64,000 bases of DNA. Origin: Sycobia sp. Sy_11 (taxonomy: Eukaryota > Arthropoda > Insecta > Hymenoptera > Epichrysomallidae). The position numbers and the translations under genes were made by a program. This document shows positions 35,690-47,669 of this stretch, in pieces. How positions within the stretch are numbered: position 1 is the stretch's first letter; the number at the start of each line of letters is the position of its first letter. The stretch covers positions 310,001-374,000 of the forward strand of contig JACCIC010000226.1 in NCBI GenBank assembly GCA_018907035.1, given 5' to 3'. The notes below the pieces were generated by a model. It was not told where the DNA came from, ran no database searches, and saw only the letters and a program-made list of their open reading frames with translations.

Positions 35690-36059
35690 GAAGCACACAC
35701 GCCCTTAACACGCTAGTGATTTTCTCGTGTCTCGAATTTAAAACTGGCGCTCGCCGGCATCCCTCGTGCGCTTATAATCGGCTTTGCAAGCAATCCGTCT
35801 CTCCTCCACTTCTCCCATTCTCGCTCCTTCCCGGCAACATTATTTTCCGGGCTCGAACGCGCGCTAGCAAGCGCGGAAATTGGCTTTTTTTCCGTGAGCC
35901 ACGAGCCGCAGGCGCGCCGCGCTTGCGTTCACAGCCCTGCTTGACGTCATCCGGCCGGGCGACTGACGTCAATTCCCCTGGAGCCTCGCGACGCGCGCAC
36001 GCGGTTCCAGCCGAGCTTCTGTATGACCAATGGATACAGAATCGGATAACGAGAGAAAT

Positions 36060-36155
<96 letters not shown>

Positions 36156-36420
36156 CGAGAGACTGAGAAAGAGAAAAAGCAAAGCAGGGGCAAGCTGGCT
36201 TGCGTTTTATCACACCCGCGAAAATGGTGCTCGCGCGTGTATACTATATAGATGTTACGGTACGTGCAATGAGAGTTCGTGTCAGTGCCGGGGAGGGAGG
36301 GAGGTTCAAGGGATGACAAGCGATCGATATCACGTACTCGGTGCAGTGGCATCGCGATCGGTTCTTGAGTTCGACGCCCCTTTTCATCCCTAATATATCG
36401 CGCGGAGCTTTTCACAAAAG
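35690..36420. promoter_or_regulatory. GC-rich promoter-like region with two CRE sites and a CCAAT box
   Basis: A CG-dense block rises sharply from AT-rich DNA. It has two perfect CREB/ATF palindromes TGACGTCA (35942-35949 and 35964-35971) with starts 22 bp apart, about two helical turns. A CCAAT motif lies at 36025-36033 (GACCAATGG). A GA tract follows at 36059-36152; GA tracts are typical of open insect promoters. No TATA box or start site can be fixed. The long overlapping frames (up to 254 codons on the plus strand) are GC-driven and contain the GA tract, so I do not call a protein. It could be the promoter or 5' exon of a host gene whose body lies outside the recognisable sequence. Confidence 0.45.
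36059..36152. repeat. (GA)n microsatellite
   Basis: Long GA tract inside the GC-rich block. Unlike the GA tracts in the composite repeats, it is not flanked by the composite modules. Confidence 0.95.
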
Positions 36421-36429
36421 CCGGCTGAT

Positions 36430-39400
36430 TGTGCGATATTTTTCGAGGGAGGGGCTTCCTTCAGTTCACTTTTTTTTCTATTTTTAACAGCCGCTTACCG
36501 TTTTACAACGAGCCGGTCGAAGAACGTTTTCTTATTTTACGATCGTCTTAATGTCTGTTTAACGCGACAGATTAGTCCAAGAATATTAATGCTTTTGAAT
36601 ATTTATAAAGTGTTATTTTGGGACATTGTTCATCTTTTTTTAAAATATTCTCTTTCACGCGACATGCGTTTTTTGATAAGTTAGAGGCGAATGTAAAAAT
36701 AACTGTTATATAAAATAATTGCTAAAGTTTATTATTAGTTCTGGTAAGAAAAGGAATATTCTGCTTTGAGAAGCATCTTAAAGAAACTCTGTGCAGTTAT
36801 AGCATCTTGATTCTTTCTTCTTTTTTATTAGATTCGTCGCCAGTTCACCTCGTCTTAAGCTTCTGTATAATTTAATATATTAACTAGGTGACAAAGGCAT
36901 TTATCAATCATAATATAATTAATAGTCGGAATTTTAATATGATCAAAAAATTACTCTACTGCATATTACTGCAAAAAATTACTCTACTGCATATTAAGTC
37001 CAGATTTTCCAATTTTCTAGAAAATTTTAATTTTTTCCAAACGTTTATTGTTAAATTTTAATATACATAGACCATTTCTTATATAAAAGAATGATTTTAC
37101 ATTTACATAAAATGTTAATGGTTAGCTCTCTTTTATATTTTCTTGGACTCAATTTTTTCATTTAATTAAGATTTGATTTCTATAAAATTGATATAAATAA
37201 ATAATAAATAAATATAAATCAATAAATCTAATCAATAAAATTGAAATAAAATCTTGATTTAGTTTTATGATTAGTTTTAAAATTAAAAGAAAAATTTAAT
37301 ATTTATAAATGGTTCAGTAATATTCGAGCAATTGAACAGACTTTTATATAATATTTGAGAATTTTAAGTTTCAGTATCTTATCAAATTTTTTCATTGATT
37401 CAAGTTATTAATTATTATCTGATATTCGTTATATCATTTCATAATTCTAATGTGATACTTTAGAGGAATAATTTAATGGTCGAATAATTCCTAATCGTGT
37501 ACAGCAAAGTTTGTAGTTATTGAGTGTTATACCCAAGCGAGCGATATACATAAGTCACCTGTGAAAAATTTAATTTAAAATCTCAGCAGTATATGGTTAG
37601 TTTTTCTTATTTATTTTTGGACTGGAACAAGAAATAGTTTTAGTTCCGATTCATCCAACTTCTGGTGATATTTCTATTTGGCATCCAACTTAAATTATAA
37701 AATCCATATATTTTGTTCCTATTTTATCACATTGTTCCAGTGAATAAATAATTAAGTTTTTTAAAATATTTATTTGGAATAAATAATTAATTTTACGTAC
37801 ATTGGAAGCACACGATCATTTAATTAGAGTTTATTAATAATATTCTGCACGTATTATTACGTAAAGGATTTATAATTAATACTTATTAATATATTTTTTA
37901 TAAATAAATTATAATAAATTTTGATGTTAAACACGTCTATTTAACATACAAATATTTTATTTGGCTTGAAAAAATGACTTTGATGACCATCAAGACTGAT
38001 GACCCTACAAACCGCAAGCTAACGTATTAACCACTATTTTAAATCCAATATTCGATGATAATTCGAATATCATAATATTGTCATATAAAACATATAAGAT
38101 AAATATCTTTTTATATTTTCTTTCCTGTAGGAGTACATATATGTAAGTGATAAGAAAATGATTATTAGCTTAATTAGTTATATGTGATTTCACTATGAGA
38201 ATAAATTAGCGTAGCGTACAAGTCGCGTAATCTTCAGCAGTGAAACGATTTCTCTTCAGCAATTTCCTGTAGGTATTCCATGGTGTTGCTCGTGTAAAGT
38301 ATCAGTTTCGTTAAATATACGTTGTTTCATTTTCAATTCATTATAATGACGTACGTTTCTTTCATCGTAATTTACTCTTATATGTATATTGTTATCTCCC
38401 TGGTATTGCATTAATTTTACATTCGCGATTTCACGCTTACGGTTAATTACTCTATTTTAACATCAATCGAGTGCCATCGATGCGATATTATCCAAATATA
38501 TAGATTCGGAATCACACGAACAAGCCCGATATAGAAGATCCTCGCGTGCGAACAAAATAAAAATCCTTGCGATCCTTGGTCTCGATTCCCCAATCCTGAC
38601 GATTAGCTGGTCGGCGGTAAGAAAGTCGATCAAGTCATATATAGTTGTAGCGATAGAAAAAATATATAAAATAGTAGAATATCACGGAATACGATGGAGA
38701 GAGTATCGGGAGTGCAAGGAGGATTTAGGGGGCGATATTCCGGGAATACGTTCGCTCATTCTCGCACAGTTCCTGTAACTGAAGGTCTAGTTACATTGAA
38801 AATTCTTTCGGTGGCTTTATTTAGCTACTTAAATAAAAATAGAGAGCTCATTGAGAAATCAACTGCAATCGAGATAAAATCGTCAACGACTGAAATTTCA
38901 AGATATGTAAGTGCAAAAAATTTTGATTGTTAATTTAGTACCAAGAAAGTTAGATTTATCTTTGATACATGAAAACGATGTTAAGCAAAGAAAAATTGCA
39001 AATCGGAATATTTGAAGAAAGAAACTGTGAAATCGATAGTAAGTTCTTTGACATAAAATGACCATATATAGTTATATGATTGTATTACCAACCGGCCATT
39101 GTATAAAATAAGTTGTACTAGACATCGTCCTAATGGGAGTACGTTGAAATAAAAGAGCCGAGCCGTTTGCAAATGTTTACATAGAGGCAAGGTGTGACCC
39201 ACATAAATGTATTGTTCCCCTTTATTTCGGATATGTGCGTGTAGGTGAATTTGCGCATACGTTCGTGATATATACGTTGGTAAATAGATTGGACACGTGC
39301 TGAAGAGTCGGGCCGTGCTGTTTTTCGCCCCTTCACCCCGTCTTTGCTCAATTCTTCGTCGAATTCTTTTTCATACATCTATCACCACTTTTTATATATA

Positions 39401-40310
39401 CGTATATAATGCATGTTCTGAGCCAAACACTCACTCTAATGAGCTTTCTCGAGAACGAGAGCGATTCCTCTGTTCAGCCGAGTTTGGAAAATTCTGAGCG
39501 CCCCTAATATAGATATATAATGAATTATTATTGTATTTATAGCCTTGCGTCGCGTGCACGAATAATAAATGAGGTCGGATTGAGAGCTGCAGCCGACATA
39601 GAGTTCGGGGCCTGATAATTAATTTCCAATTGGGGTATAGCTGAATTTAAGTTTTAACTTTATTAAAAATTTGTCAAAGGAAATTGCTTAGTCCATATTT
39701 TACACCTATTAACTAATCTTTATTTCAAGCAATAAAAATAAATTCGGATTATAGCCATGTTTAAAAATTGCATTATTCAAAAAGTAAAATGCTGATAAAA
39801 TGCAGCATGGCCAGATAGTTGCGAGTTAAAGCGAGGCGCGAAGATTAATTGTGCGATTATAATTGACAAAGAGAAAATTCTGATGTTAAATCTTGAGAGG
39901 TATTTGCGGTTATGAAATCAATTTTTTCCTCATTTTTTCTCCTTCTTAATCTCGCACTTCGTGTTAGATTTTATTACTTATACCGTTAATTTACTTTGTA
40001 CTCGGTGTAATCATTGCGTCGCAACGAGACAGGTAGATGAAGGTATACCTGTACTGGATAAGGGAAATTATAGAGCTTGCGAATTATCTATCCATCTGAA
40101 TACAAACATTGTTAAGTTATTATTCAATACAAATAAGATTCATGGTATTCCCAATAATTTCGTCTTTGCAGCATTGATTTTACTGTAAATTAAATTACAT
40201 TTAATTTTTTTAAATTTAATTTTTTATCCTTTACTAAGATAGAATATTGTTTTTATAATTTTTATTTTATTTTATTAATAATTTTATTTTTATTTTTAAT
40301 TTTTAATTCT
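36430..40310. other. AT-rich non-coding DNA with scattered small GC patches
   Basis: No transposon motif is found. GC-richer patches at about 38490-38640 and 39280-39600 carry no recognisable domain; GGCGGTAAG at about 38613 resembles a splice donor but has no supporting frame. Frames of 66-82 codons are not recognised. Confidence 0.35.
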
Positions 40311-40319
40311 TAAAATAAT

Positions 40320-40505
40320 ATTGATTGTAGTAATAAGTTCTATTTTCGGTTGATTCTTCGGGGGTTACTATAAACAGGGACAGTTTTTAATCCTGACTAT
40401 AGTCAAAGACTGTCATTATTTTAGTTAATATATTATATTATAAAGACTGTAAGATCGATAAAAATATTTATTGATTTAATTCAGTCAACATAAGTACAGT
40501 TTTTA
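40320..40505 (+). repeat. AT-rich dispersed repeat, copy 3
   Basis: GGGGGTTACTATAAACAGGGACAG, then GACTGTCATTATTTTAG, GACTGTAAGATCGATAAAAATA and AACATAAGTACAG keep the family order, with the A/T stretch shortened. It is the forward orientation of the copy at 12600-12850. Confidence 0.6.
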
Positions 40506-40509
40506 ATTT

Positions 40510-41200
40510 TGTTTTTTGCATGTAATACATTTTGTCATATTTTTACAGCTGGATATTAAAAATATTAAAAATAATTTTTGTGAAAAGTATGTGTAATTAT
40601 GTGAAAGTGAAACTTATTAAGAAGGATACCCTTCTTTAAAAATTAGCAATATTTGCTTACTTACCATCAGTCTTTTATAAATTGAACCGTAAAATTAATT
40701 CAAACTCATCGTTTTACTTTTGTTTTTAGAAACAAAATTAATTTATAATAAAAAAAGCAAAGCATTCTTTCGATATTTAAAATATAATTATTATTTAGCA
40801 ATTAAATTTCGAATACAGTTAAATATATATTTCCTTTAATGGTATAGAGATACTTGTGTATTCCTGCATTTTTTATTTATTTAAATAATTTTATAGTATG
40901 GCGGATAGTATTTGTGTCGCATATTCATCAATTTTATTAAAAATTAAATAACATTAAAATCTGACATAAACTACAAATAAAACTTTTAATAATTGTAATG
41001 TCTATGATTTTTATCATTGCTTAATGGAATATTGTCTTTCGATATTTATGATGACAAATAAATCATAAATACATGTATCGCCCTCTATGGAAAATATTGA
41101 ATTTTAAACTATATACAGCTGGCAGGGTCGATAATTTACCATCTGAACCGTCGGCCTACAAAAATCCAACTTTATCTACTAGAAATTGTCATGGTATATA
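40510..41200. other. AT-rich non-coding DNA
   Basis: Nothing recognised. Confidence 0.4.
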
Positions 41201-41213
41201 TCATCCATTGAGT

Positions 41214-41440
41214 TCCCAGATAACATTGAGTGCGCAGATTATCGACAGATTGCGCGCTTGCAAGCGGCTTGAAATCGCTGTTTCTGCTTGCCAGGTACCG
41301 TACAATAAGCGCGTAGATTTCGCGCATAGTTGCGCCGGCGTAATAAGCGTGAAATCTGCGCGTATATTGTGCGTACAGTGCCGATATATTACAGGCACGA
41401 TCGTGCACGTGCAGGTAACGTTGCTAGGCTCAGACGGTAA
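41214..41440. other. CG-rich left flank of the 715-bp array, with inverted match to 44578-44594
   Basis: The block starts at CCCAGATA (41217) and contains AATCTGCGCGTATATTG (41353-41369). The exact reverse complement of this 17-mer lies at 44578-44594, and TATCTGGG lies at about 44649-44656. CG-containing words alternate with AT. It may be the terminal region of an undescribed element; the open frame through it (133 codons) is not recognised. Confidence 0.4.
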
Positions 41441-41482
41441 ATTAAATTTATTTTTATTTTTTTTTGTGAAATAAATAAACCA

Positions 41483-43370
41483 TTATATTTTATACAAGAG
41501 TTTTTATTTACAATTGATACATATATTTAAAATTCATACATATATTAAAATGTTGCAATATATTACCATTTCTTAGAAATTATTTCTAAATTTTTATTTA
41601 TACTATTCATTATTCACTGTATCTTTTTTATTATGCTATTCACAATACGACATAATAAAAAGTAAAGTGAAACTATTTGAATTCATAAGAAGCATCTTCT
41701 TCTTCTGCATATGAATGAAGAGAAATTCCTTTTAGTTTGAGCAGCATAATTGCGATGATCAACTGAAACAAATATGATTATTATAATTAGTGATGTAACT
41801 GATTAAAATTATTTTAAATATAAAAAAATCTACAATGATATAAATAAGAAAAATTTAATCCTGCAAGTTATCAAAATGAAATTTACATTAAATAACATCA
41901 AAATATTAGCGAACAACAATATTTAACTTTTGAAAAAATATTAAGACAATCTCACTTTGTGAGTTTGAAAAAATATTATTTGATATTCAATTAATCACAA
42001 TAACCTGAAAAACTCAATTGAAAAATTTCAGTGGTATACAAAATATTTTGTACTTTTTGTATATAATTTATCCTAATTTCTTTTACAATAAGAAAAACTA
42101 TAAATTCAAACAAACCTGTTTCAGTACATTCTTTGTTTTGCATATCTTTTTTTCCAATCCCCTAGGCCTCTGCAACAATCAAATTATATAAAACTTTAAA
42201 AAATTAAATTTTATACAAAACAGTTTTTATTTACAATTAAATTTAACATTTATACATATATTAAAATATTGCAATATATTACAATTTATTAGAAATTATT
42301 TCTAAATTTTTATTTGTAATATTTATTATTTAGTATACCTTTTTGATTATGGCATCCTCAATACGGCATAATAAAGTAAAGTAAAACTATTTGAATTCAT
42401 GTGAAGTATCTTCTTCTGCATATGAATGAAGAGAAATTCCTTTTAGTTTGAACAACATAATTGTGATGATGAACTATAACATATATTATTATTAATTAGT
42501 TATGTAACTGATTATAATTATTCCAAATATGAAAAAATAAATCAACAGTGATATAAATAAGAAAAATTTAATCATGCTAGTTATCTAGATGATATTCAAA
42601 TTAAATAACTTCAAAATTTTAGCGAGCAACAATATTTAAACTTTGAAGAAATATTAAGACAATCTCACTGTTGTGAGACGTTGGAAATATTATTTGAAAT
42701 TTAATTCATCAAAATCACCATATAAATATAATTGAAAAATTTCTATGGTATACAAAATATTTTGAACAGTTTGTATAAAATTTATCCTCATTTCTTTTAA
42801 AATAAGATAAACTATAGATTCATACAAACCTGCTTCAGTACGTCCTTTTGTTTTGTATATCTTTTTTCCAATCCCCTAGGCCTCTGAAACAATCAAATTA
42901 TATAAAACTTTGAAGAATTATATTTTATACAAAACAGATTTTATTTACAATTAAATTTAAAATTTAGACATATATTAAAATATTACAATATATTACAATT
43001 TATTACTAATTATTTTTAAATTTTTATTTATACTATTTATTCTTTACTGTATCTTTTTTTATGGTATCCACAATACGGCATAATAAAAAGTAAAGTGAAA
43101 ATATTGGAATTAATGTCAAGCATCTTCTTCTTTTACATAAGAAGGAAGAGAAATTCCTTTTAGTATGAGTAGCATAATTGCGATGATGAACTACAACAGA
43201 TATGATTATTAATTAGTTATGTAACTGATTATAATTATTCAAAATATAAAAAAATAAATCAACAAAGAAATAATTACAAAAAATTTAATCATGTTAGTTA
43301 TCTAAATAACACTCAAATTAAATAATTTCAAAAGTTTAGTGAGTAACAATATTAAACTTCTCAGAAAATT
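41483..43370. repeat. Tandem array, about 715-bp unit, 2.6 copies
   Basis: Landmarks recur in order. GAGAAATTCCTTTTAGT is at 41721, 42431 and 43148. ATCCCCTAGGCCTCTG is at 42157 and 42871. TTTTTATTTACAATT is near 41500 and 42220, with a variant near 42940. Spacings of 710, 717 and 714 bp define the unit. The third unit is cut short near 43370. Divergence between units is visible but low. No open frame of note lies within a unit. Confidence 0.9.
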
Positions 43371-43389
43371 GTAATGCTAAATGAAAAAT

Positions 43390-44383
43390 GTGTATACTCT
43401 ACTTTCAGTGGTCTTTTTTAAGAATTAAATTCAGTCCGATGTTATTTAATAATTTAAGAAACTTACCTTGTATAATTTAAAAATCAGAGAATTCTTAAAT
43501 CTCAAAATGTTGAAATTTCTCAATATAAATTTAAGTCTTTCTTTTTCTTTTTGTTTAAACAATAAATTATATTTATTATAGGAAAAAACTTGTACATATA
43601 CTTATAAGTACAACCAAAATTGAATTTAGATTTCAAAAAGTTCGTGGAACGTTTAAAATGTAACGGTAAAAAACGCGGACTTGCTTGCGCAGTACCGAGG
43701 CGGGAAAATATAAAAATTCAAATATGCAAGAATATGTTACATATTAAATATATATTCGTGTACATATAAGTCGTAAAAACATTAATAATAAATAAATAAA
43801 TATTATTCAAAACATTATAATAGATCATATTTTCATCTATTAAAAAAATTAAAAGTTTAATTTTCAAAATACTTTTATTTTACACATAAAATTAAACTAA
43901 TGCAATTATATGTAATTAATTATACTAAATTACACAAATAAATTAAAATATAATAGTTACATATGAATGAACATAATAAAATGTATGGTATAAATCTTTA
44001 TATTTATAAAATCTAGTCCTAAAAACTCATTAATCTGGTTTGTCCTAATCATCAACAAAATAAGATATATTTTCAAATCATTTAATTATTTATTATATAT
44101 TATAAATCAATTAATTATTTCTCGAATAATCGTCAAAATAAAGAAAAAGTCCATATATCTGATGGAATCTAAATAAAAAAGAAATGCAATATTATATAAA
44201 ATATTTTAAAAATGGAAGAATTTCAAATGCATACTTTTTTTAACATTACATTATATTTCATCGATAATATTGTAATGTAACATAATATGTATCATTTTCA
44301 TAGAATTTCTGAAGTTATTTCAAAACAAACTTGAAATACTGACACATCCACATGGCACAGGTATACTATATATTGATATATAC

Positions 44384-44388
<5 letters not shown>
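43390..44388. other. AT-rich non-coding DNA
   Basis: No feature recognised between the tandem array and the TA tract. Confidence 0.4.

Positions 44389-44435
<47 letters not shown>
44389..44435. repeat. (TA)n microsatellite
   Basis: Uninterrupted TA tract. Confidence 0.95.
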
Positions 44436-44437
<2 letters not shown>

Positions 44438-44474
44438 TTATAACCTAAAAATATTTTTAGTATATTAAAAATTT

Positions 44475-44665
44475 GATCTCGCACATAGCTGGCAATAAGT
44501 CCATTCTTTTGCTCCAGATTTTGCGCAAACACGTACATTCACATTACCCGCAATCTTGCGCAGCAGAACAAATCTCGCAATATACGCGCAGATTACGAAT
44601 GAATACGCATCAGATGTCGTGCATGATCATGCCTGGCATACGCTGCTATCTGGGTTTAGTGCGAA
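44475..44665. other. CG-rich right flank of the 715-bp array
   Basis: Carries CAATATACGCGCAGATT (44578-44594), the reverse complement of 41353-41369, and ends in GCTATCTGGGTT (about 44647-44658), opposite to CCCAGATA at 41217. Composition matches the left flank and not the AT-rich neighbours. Confidence 0.4.
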
Positions 44666-44679
44666 TAGTTGAATAATCC

Positions 44680-47390
44680 TTCGTCAGATAAAAATATAAC
44701 ATAAAATTTTAAATTTTACCTATGCACATTTCGTGCAGGATGAAGGTAAAATAGTCGTATATCATATTGTGTGATTTTATTCTTAACTTTAGAAAATGAC
44801 ATTAACTTCATATTTCAATTCAACATACATATATATCTGAATTATGCGTGGAAATTGCCCATCCCTTGTTCTTACATCCTGATTAATAGCCCCAAAAGAG
44901 AAGACATTCATTTACTGCTCCTTTTCAAAAGATTCGTAAATAATCCATAAGTTAAAGAAAAAATATTGGCTAAGAACTAATTTAAATTTATCAAGCGGGT
45001 TGGGTTCATTTCCATCAAGGAATTTTTTAACTGCAATCAGTAATAAAGGTGCAAATGTCATTATAGTTTGAGAAAGTGAGGAATGGATAAATTTAGCGAA
45101 TCAATATTACACAGAAATAACGAGAAAACAAATTTAAAATTGAAGAAATTAAATAACTGGAATTGTACGAACAGAGAAATAATACGTTTCAATATTATTC
45201 AGTAGTTCTTTTATATTTACTACGTAGCTGGTCGTAGTTAAGCAAAACCCTTCCAATGAATTTCCTCTCTTTCTTCTATTTTTTGGAAACTTCGCACTCG
45301 TTTCTGCAAAATCTTATATTTAAATAAAAGCAAAGCTGTTTTATTTTATCTTAATTATCGCGTTTGGCAAACTCTTTTTGGCGATATTTCAGGGCAACTA
45401 AATAAACAGATTTATTAATAAATAAATTTTTAGCGTAATTTTAAACTTATATAATTATTTTTTTATAATAAATTACAGATGGACCATTTAAAAACTTACA
45501 GGGCAAAAGTAAGTTATAGCATACTATCAAATTAAATATACGCAAGTATAAATTATTACACATCACATTCTAACAAGTCTAATATAACATTTATGTGAAT
45601 CAAGCTATCGCAAAGTTGATGATCTAATTCTATAAATACAGAAACTACTTACTAAAACGAATATGCCACGATCTTCCGGTGATAGATTTAGTTCAGGATG
45701 AGCGAGGTATCACTGATTATAGAAAAAAAGAAGCTCTGTAAAGTTTTATAACTTAATGCTGTAATATCTCGAAGGTATTCTACGTTTCACTATACTTAGA
45801 ACAACTATTTAACCTTATACAAAATGATATACTGTATAGTCTAAATAATTTATAAGGAAAACCTTTTAAGGAAAACTCCTCCTTATTCATTATATCGAAT
45901 ATTTTTAGCCCAATTAAAATCCTTTAATAAGTTTTGCATTGTTAATAATTATTTATTTGACTATAGTCACAAGCAGTACATGATTCCTCTCTCTTTGTCT
46001 CGGATTTTTCAGAAAAATATCGGTGCAGATAAAAGGTCCCCAGTAAGAACTTAAAGCTCGCTCCCTTTTTTGTCCTGATGTGTTCTACGTAACTTTTATT
46101 TCTTCTCCTTTGAATGCTGTATTTCTTGCCTTATTTATATCAGTTCATACTTTAAGCCCATCTGATCGAATACATACAGAAGGTAAAGTTCACGTACCTG
46201 TATGTGTAAGAAAAAATCAAAATACACAAAATATTAAAAATTAACTCTATTATGAAATGAGTGAAATAGGAGGGTGAAGAATCAATTAAATTATTTCAGT
46301 GGAATCAGTCACTCCAGCAGTTGAATAACCTCAAAAAGCAGTAAATTATTTTAGATATATGACGCTTTTGATGTTCAAGTAATATCAAGTTTGTTTTTAT
46401 CTTTAATGGAACGAATTATTATCATTAGAATTTCTTGCAAAGTATCATTAGCCATTATACCAATCGTAAATACATACGATGACTATGGAGAGCTCATTAA
46501 CACCACAAGAGTTGATCCTTATTCGTTGATAGTATTCTTGATAATTTTATGCTTAATTGAGCGTCGTGATATAGATCCGAATGGGTGCGATTCATTATTT
46601 ATATGAACCATGATATACGCGCATTAAAATTTTATGGAAAATTATTCCGTTGATATTGCAAAAAAACACACTTATTGCATTCTTGAAATTCACAGTTCAT
46701 ATATAGATTAATTTACAATACGTGGATTTCCAGGTTAAGAATACAACACACGTGCGCATGCACACATTTGCATTTAGATAAAATCTCCGTAAGTTTGGTT
46801 TTACAGCTCGATGCTTAAAAAACTGCGTGATTTGCATTTTTCTCTTTATAATCCAAAGAGAACAGAAATGATGCAGTAATTGCATAAAACAGATTTTGCT
46901 TCGAGCAAAAAAATATTGGTGTAAAATATTTATTGGTGTACGCAAAAGCTGGTAAGTCTTATATGCGAGTACATTATTTCACTAGTCGAATGTTACATGC
47001 GTAACCATATAGTGTCTCATAAAAGCCACGGATCAATCCTTACGGCGAGACAGAAATTACATGTAACTTTTTTATCCCGTCATCTTGTTCTGTTTCTCAT
47101 CTTCTTCACCCCACTCTTCCTTTCTCTTTTATCTTCTACTACAGAATGAGCGCTTCGCGAGTAAAAGTTCCACATATTCAGCTTGCTCCTGTTCTTATAC
47201 ATATACGCGTATATCTATATGCTCTTTTCTTTATCTTTAATTCTTCTACTCTACTGATTCGAACATTTTGCTTTTCACGCAGGGCTTTGCCGTTTATTTT
47301 ATCTACTTGAACTATTTATTTCTGCAAGGACGCTTCAGTTCATATAATTTTCATATAATTAAATTAATAAAAATATTTATTAATTTAATT
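44680..47390. other. AT-rich non-coding DNA
   Basis: No transposon motifs, RNA genes or supported frames. Frames of 71-82 codons at 46391 and 46945 are not recognised. Confidence 0.4.
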
Positions 47391-47399
47391 TTTGGCTCG

Positions 47400-47668
47400 T
47401 CGATTTTTCATACATATCCTATCATATCTTATCATACTAATTTATAATTGGGATTCATATCCTGAAGAAGGTTTGGCGCTAGTTGGTGTATTACCTTTTT
47501 TGTTCTTCAGGTTAATCTCAAACTACTCTCACACCTTATGGATACCTTTTGATTTTTGTAAATTTTATTTTCTCTTATGTGGGAAAATCTCTCTTTCTCT
47601 ATCTCTCTCTCTCTTTTCCTCTCTTTCTCTCTTTGTTTCTTCGTCTTCACTTATAAATTGGTTTTTTA
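47400..47668 (-). repeat. Composite-repeat fragment (GA module plus tail), copy D, inverted
   Basis: On the minus strand: TTTATAAGTGAAGACGAAG, a degraded GA tract, AATAAAATTTACAAAAATCA, ATTAACCTGAAGAACAAAAA, then directly TATAAATTAGTATGATAAGATATGAT. The 300-bp block present in copies A-C between the GA module and the tail is deleted. It joins the 3' side of the Jockey-like LINE at about 47669 with no gap. Confidence 0.65.
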
Positions 47669-47669
47669 T

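Noticed and set aside
35629..36393. A 254-codon plus-strand frame
   Set aside because: It crosses a GA tract and a promoter-like segment, and the residues are low-complexity and unlike any family. Long frames also exist on the other strand.
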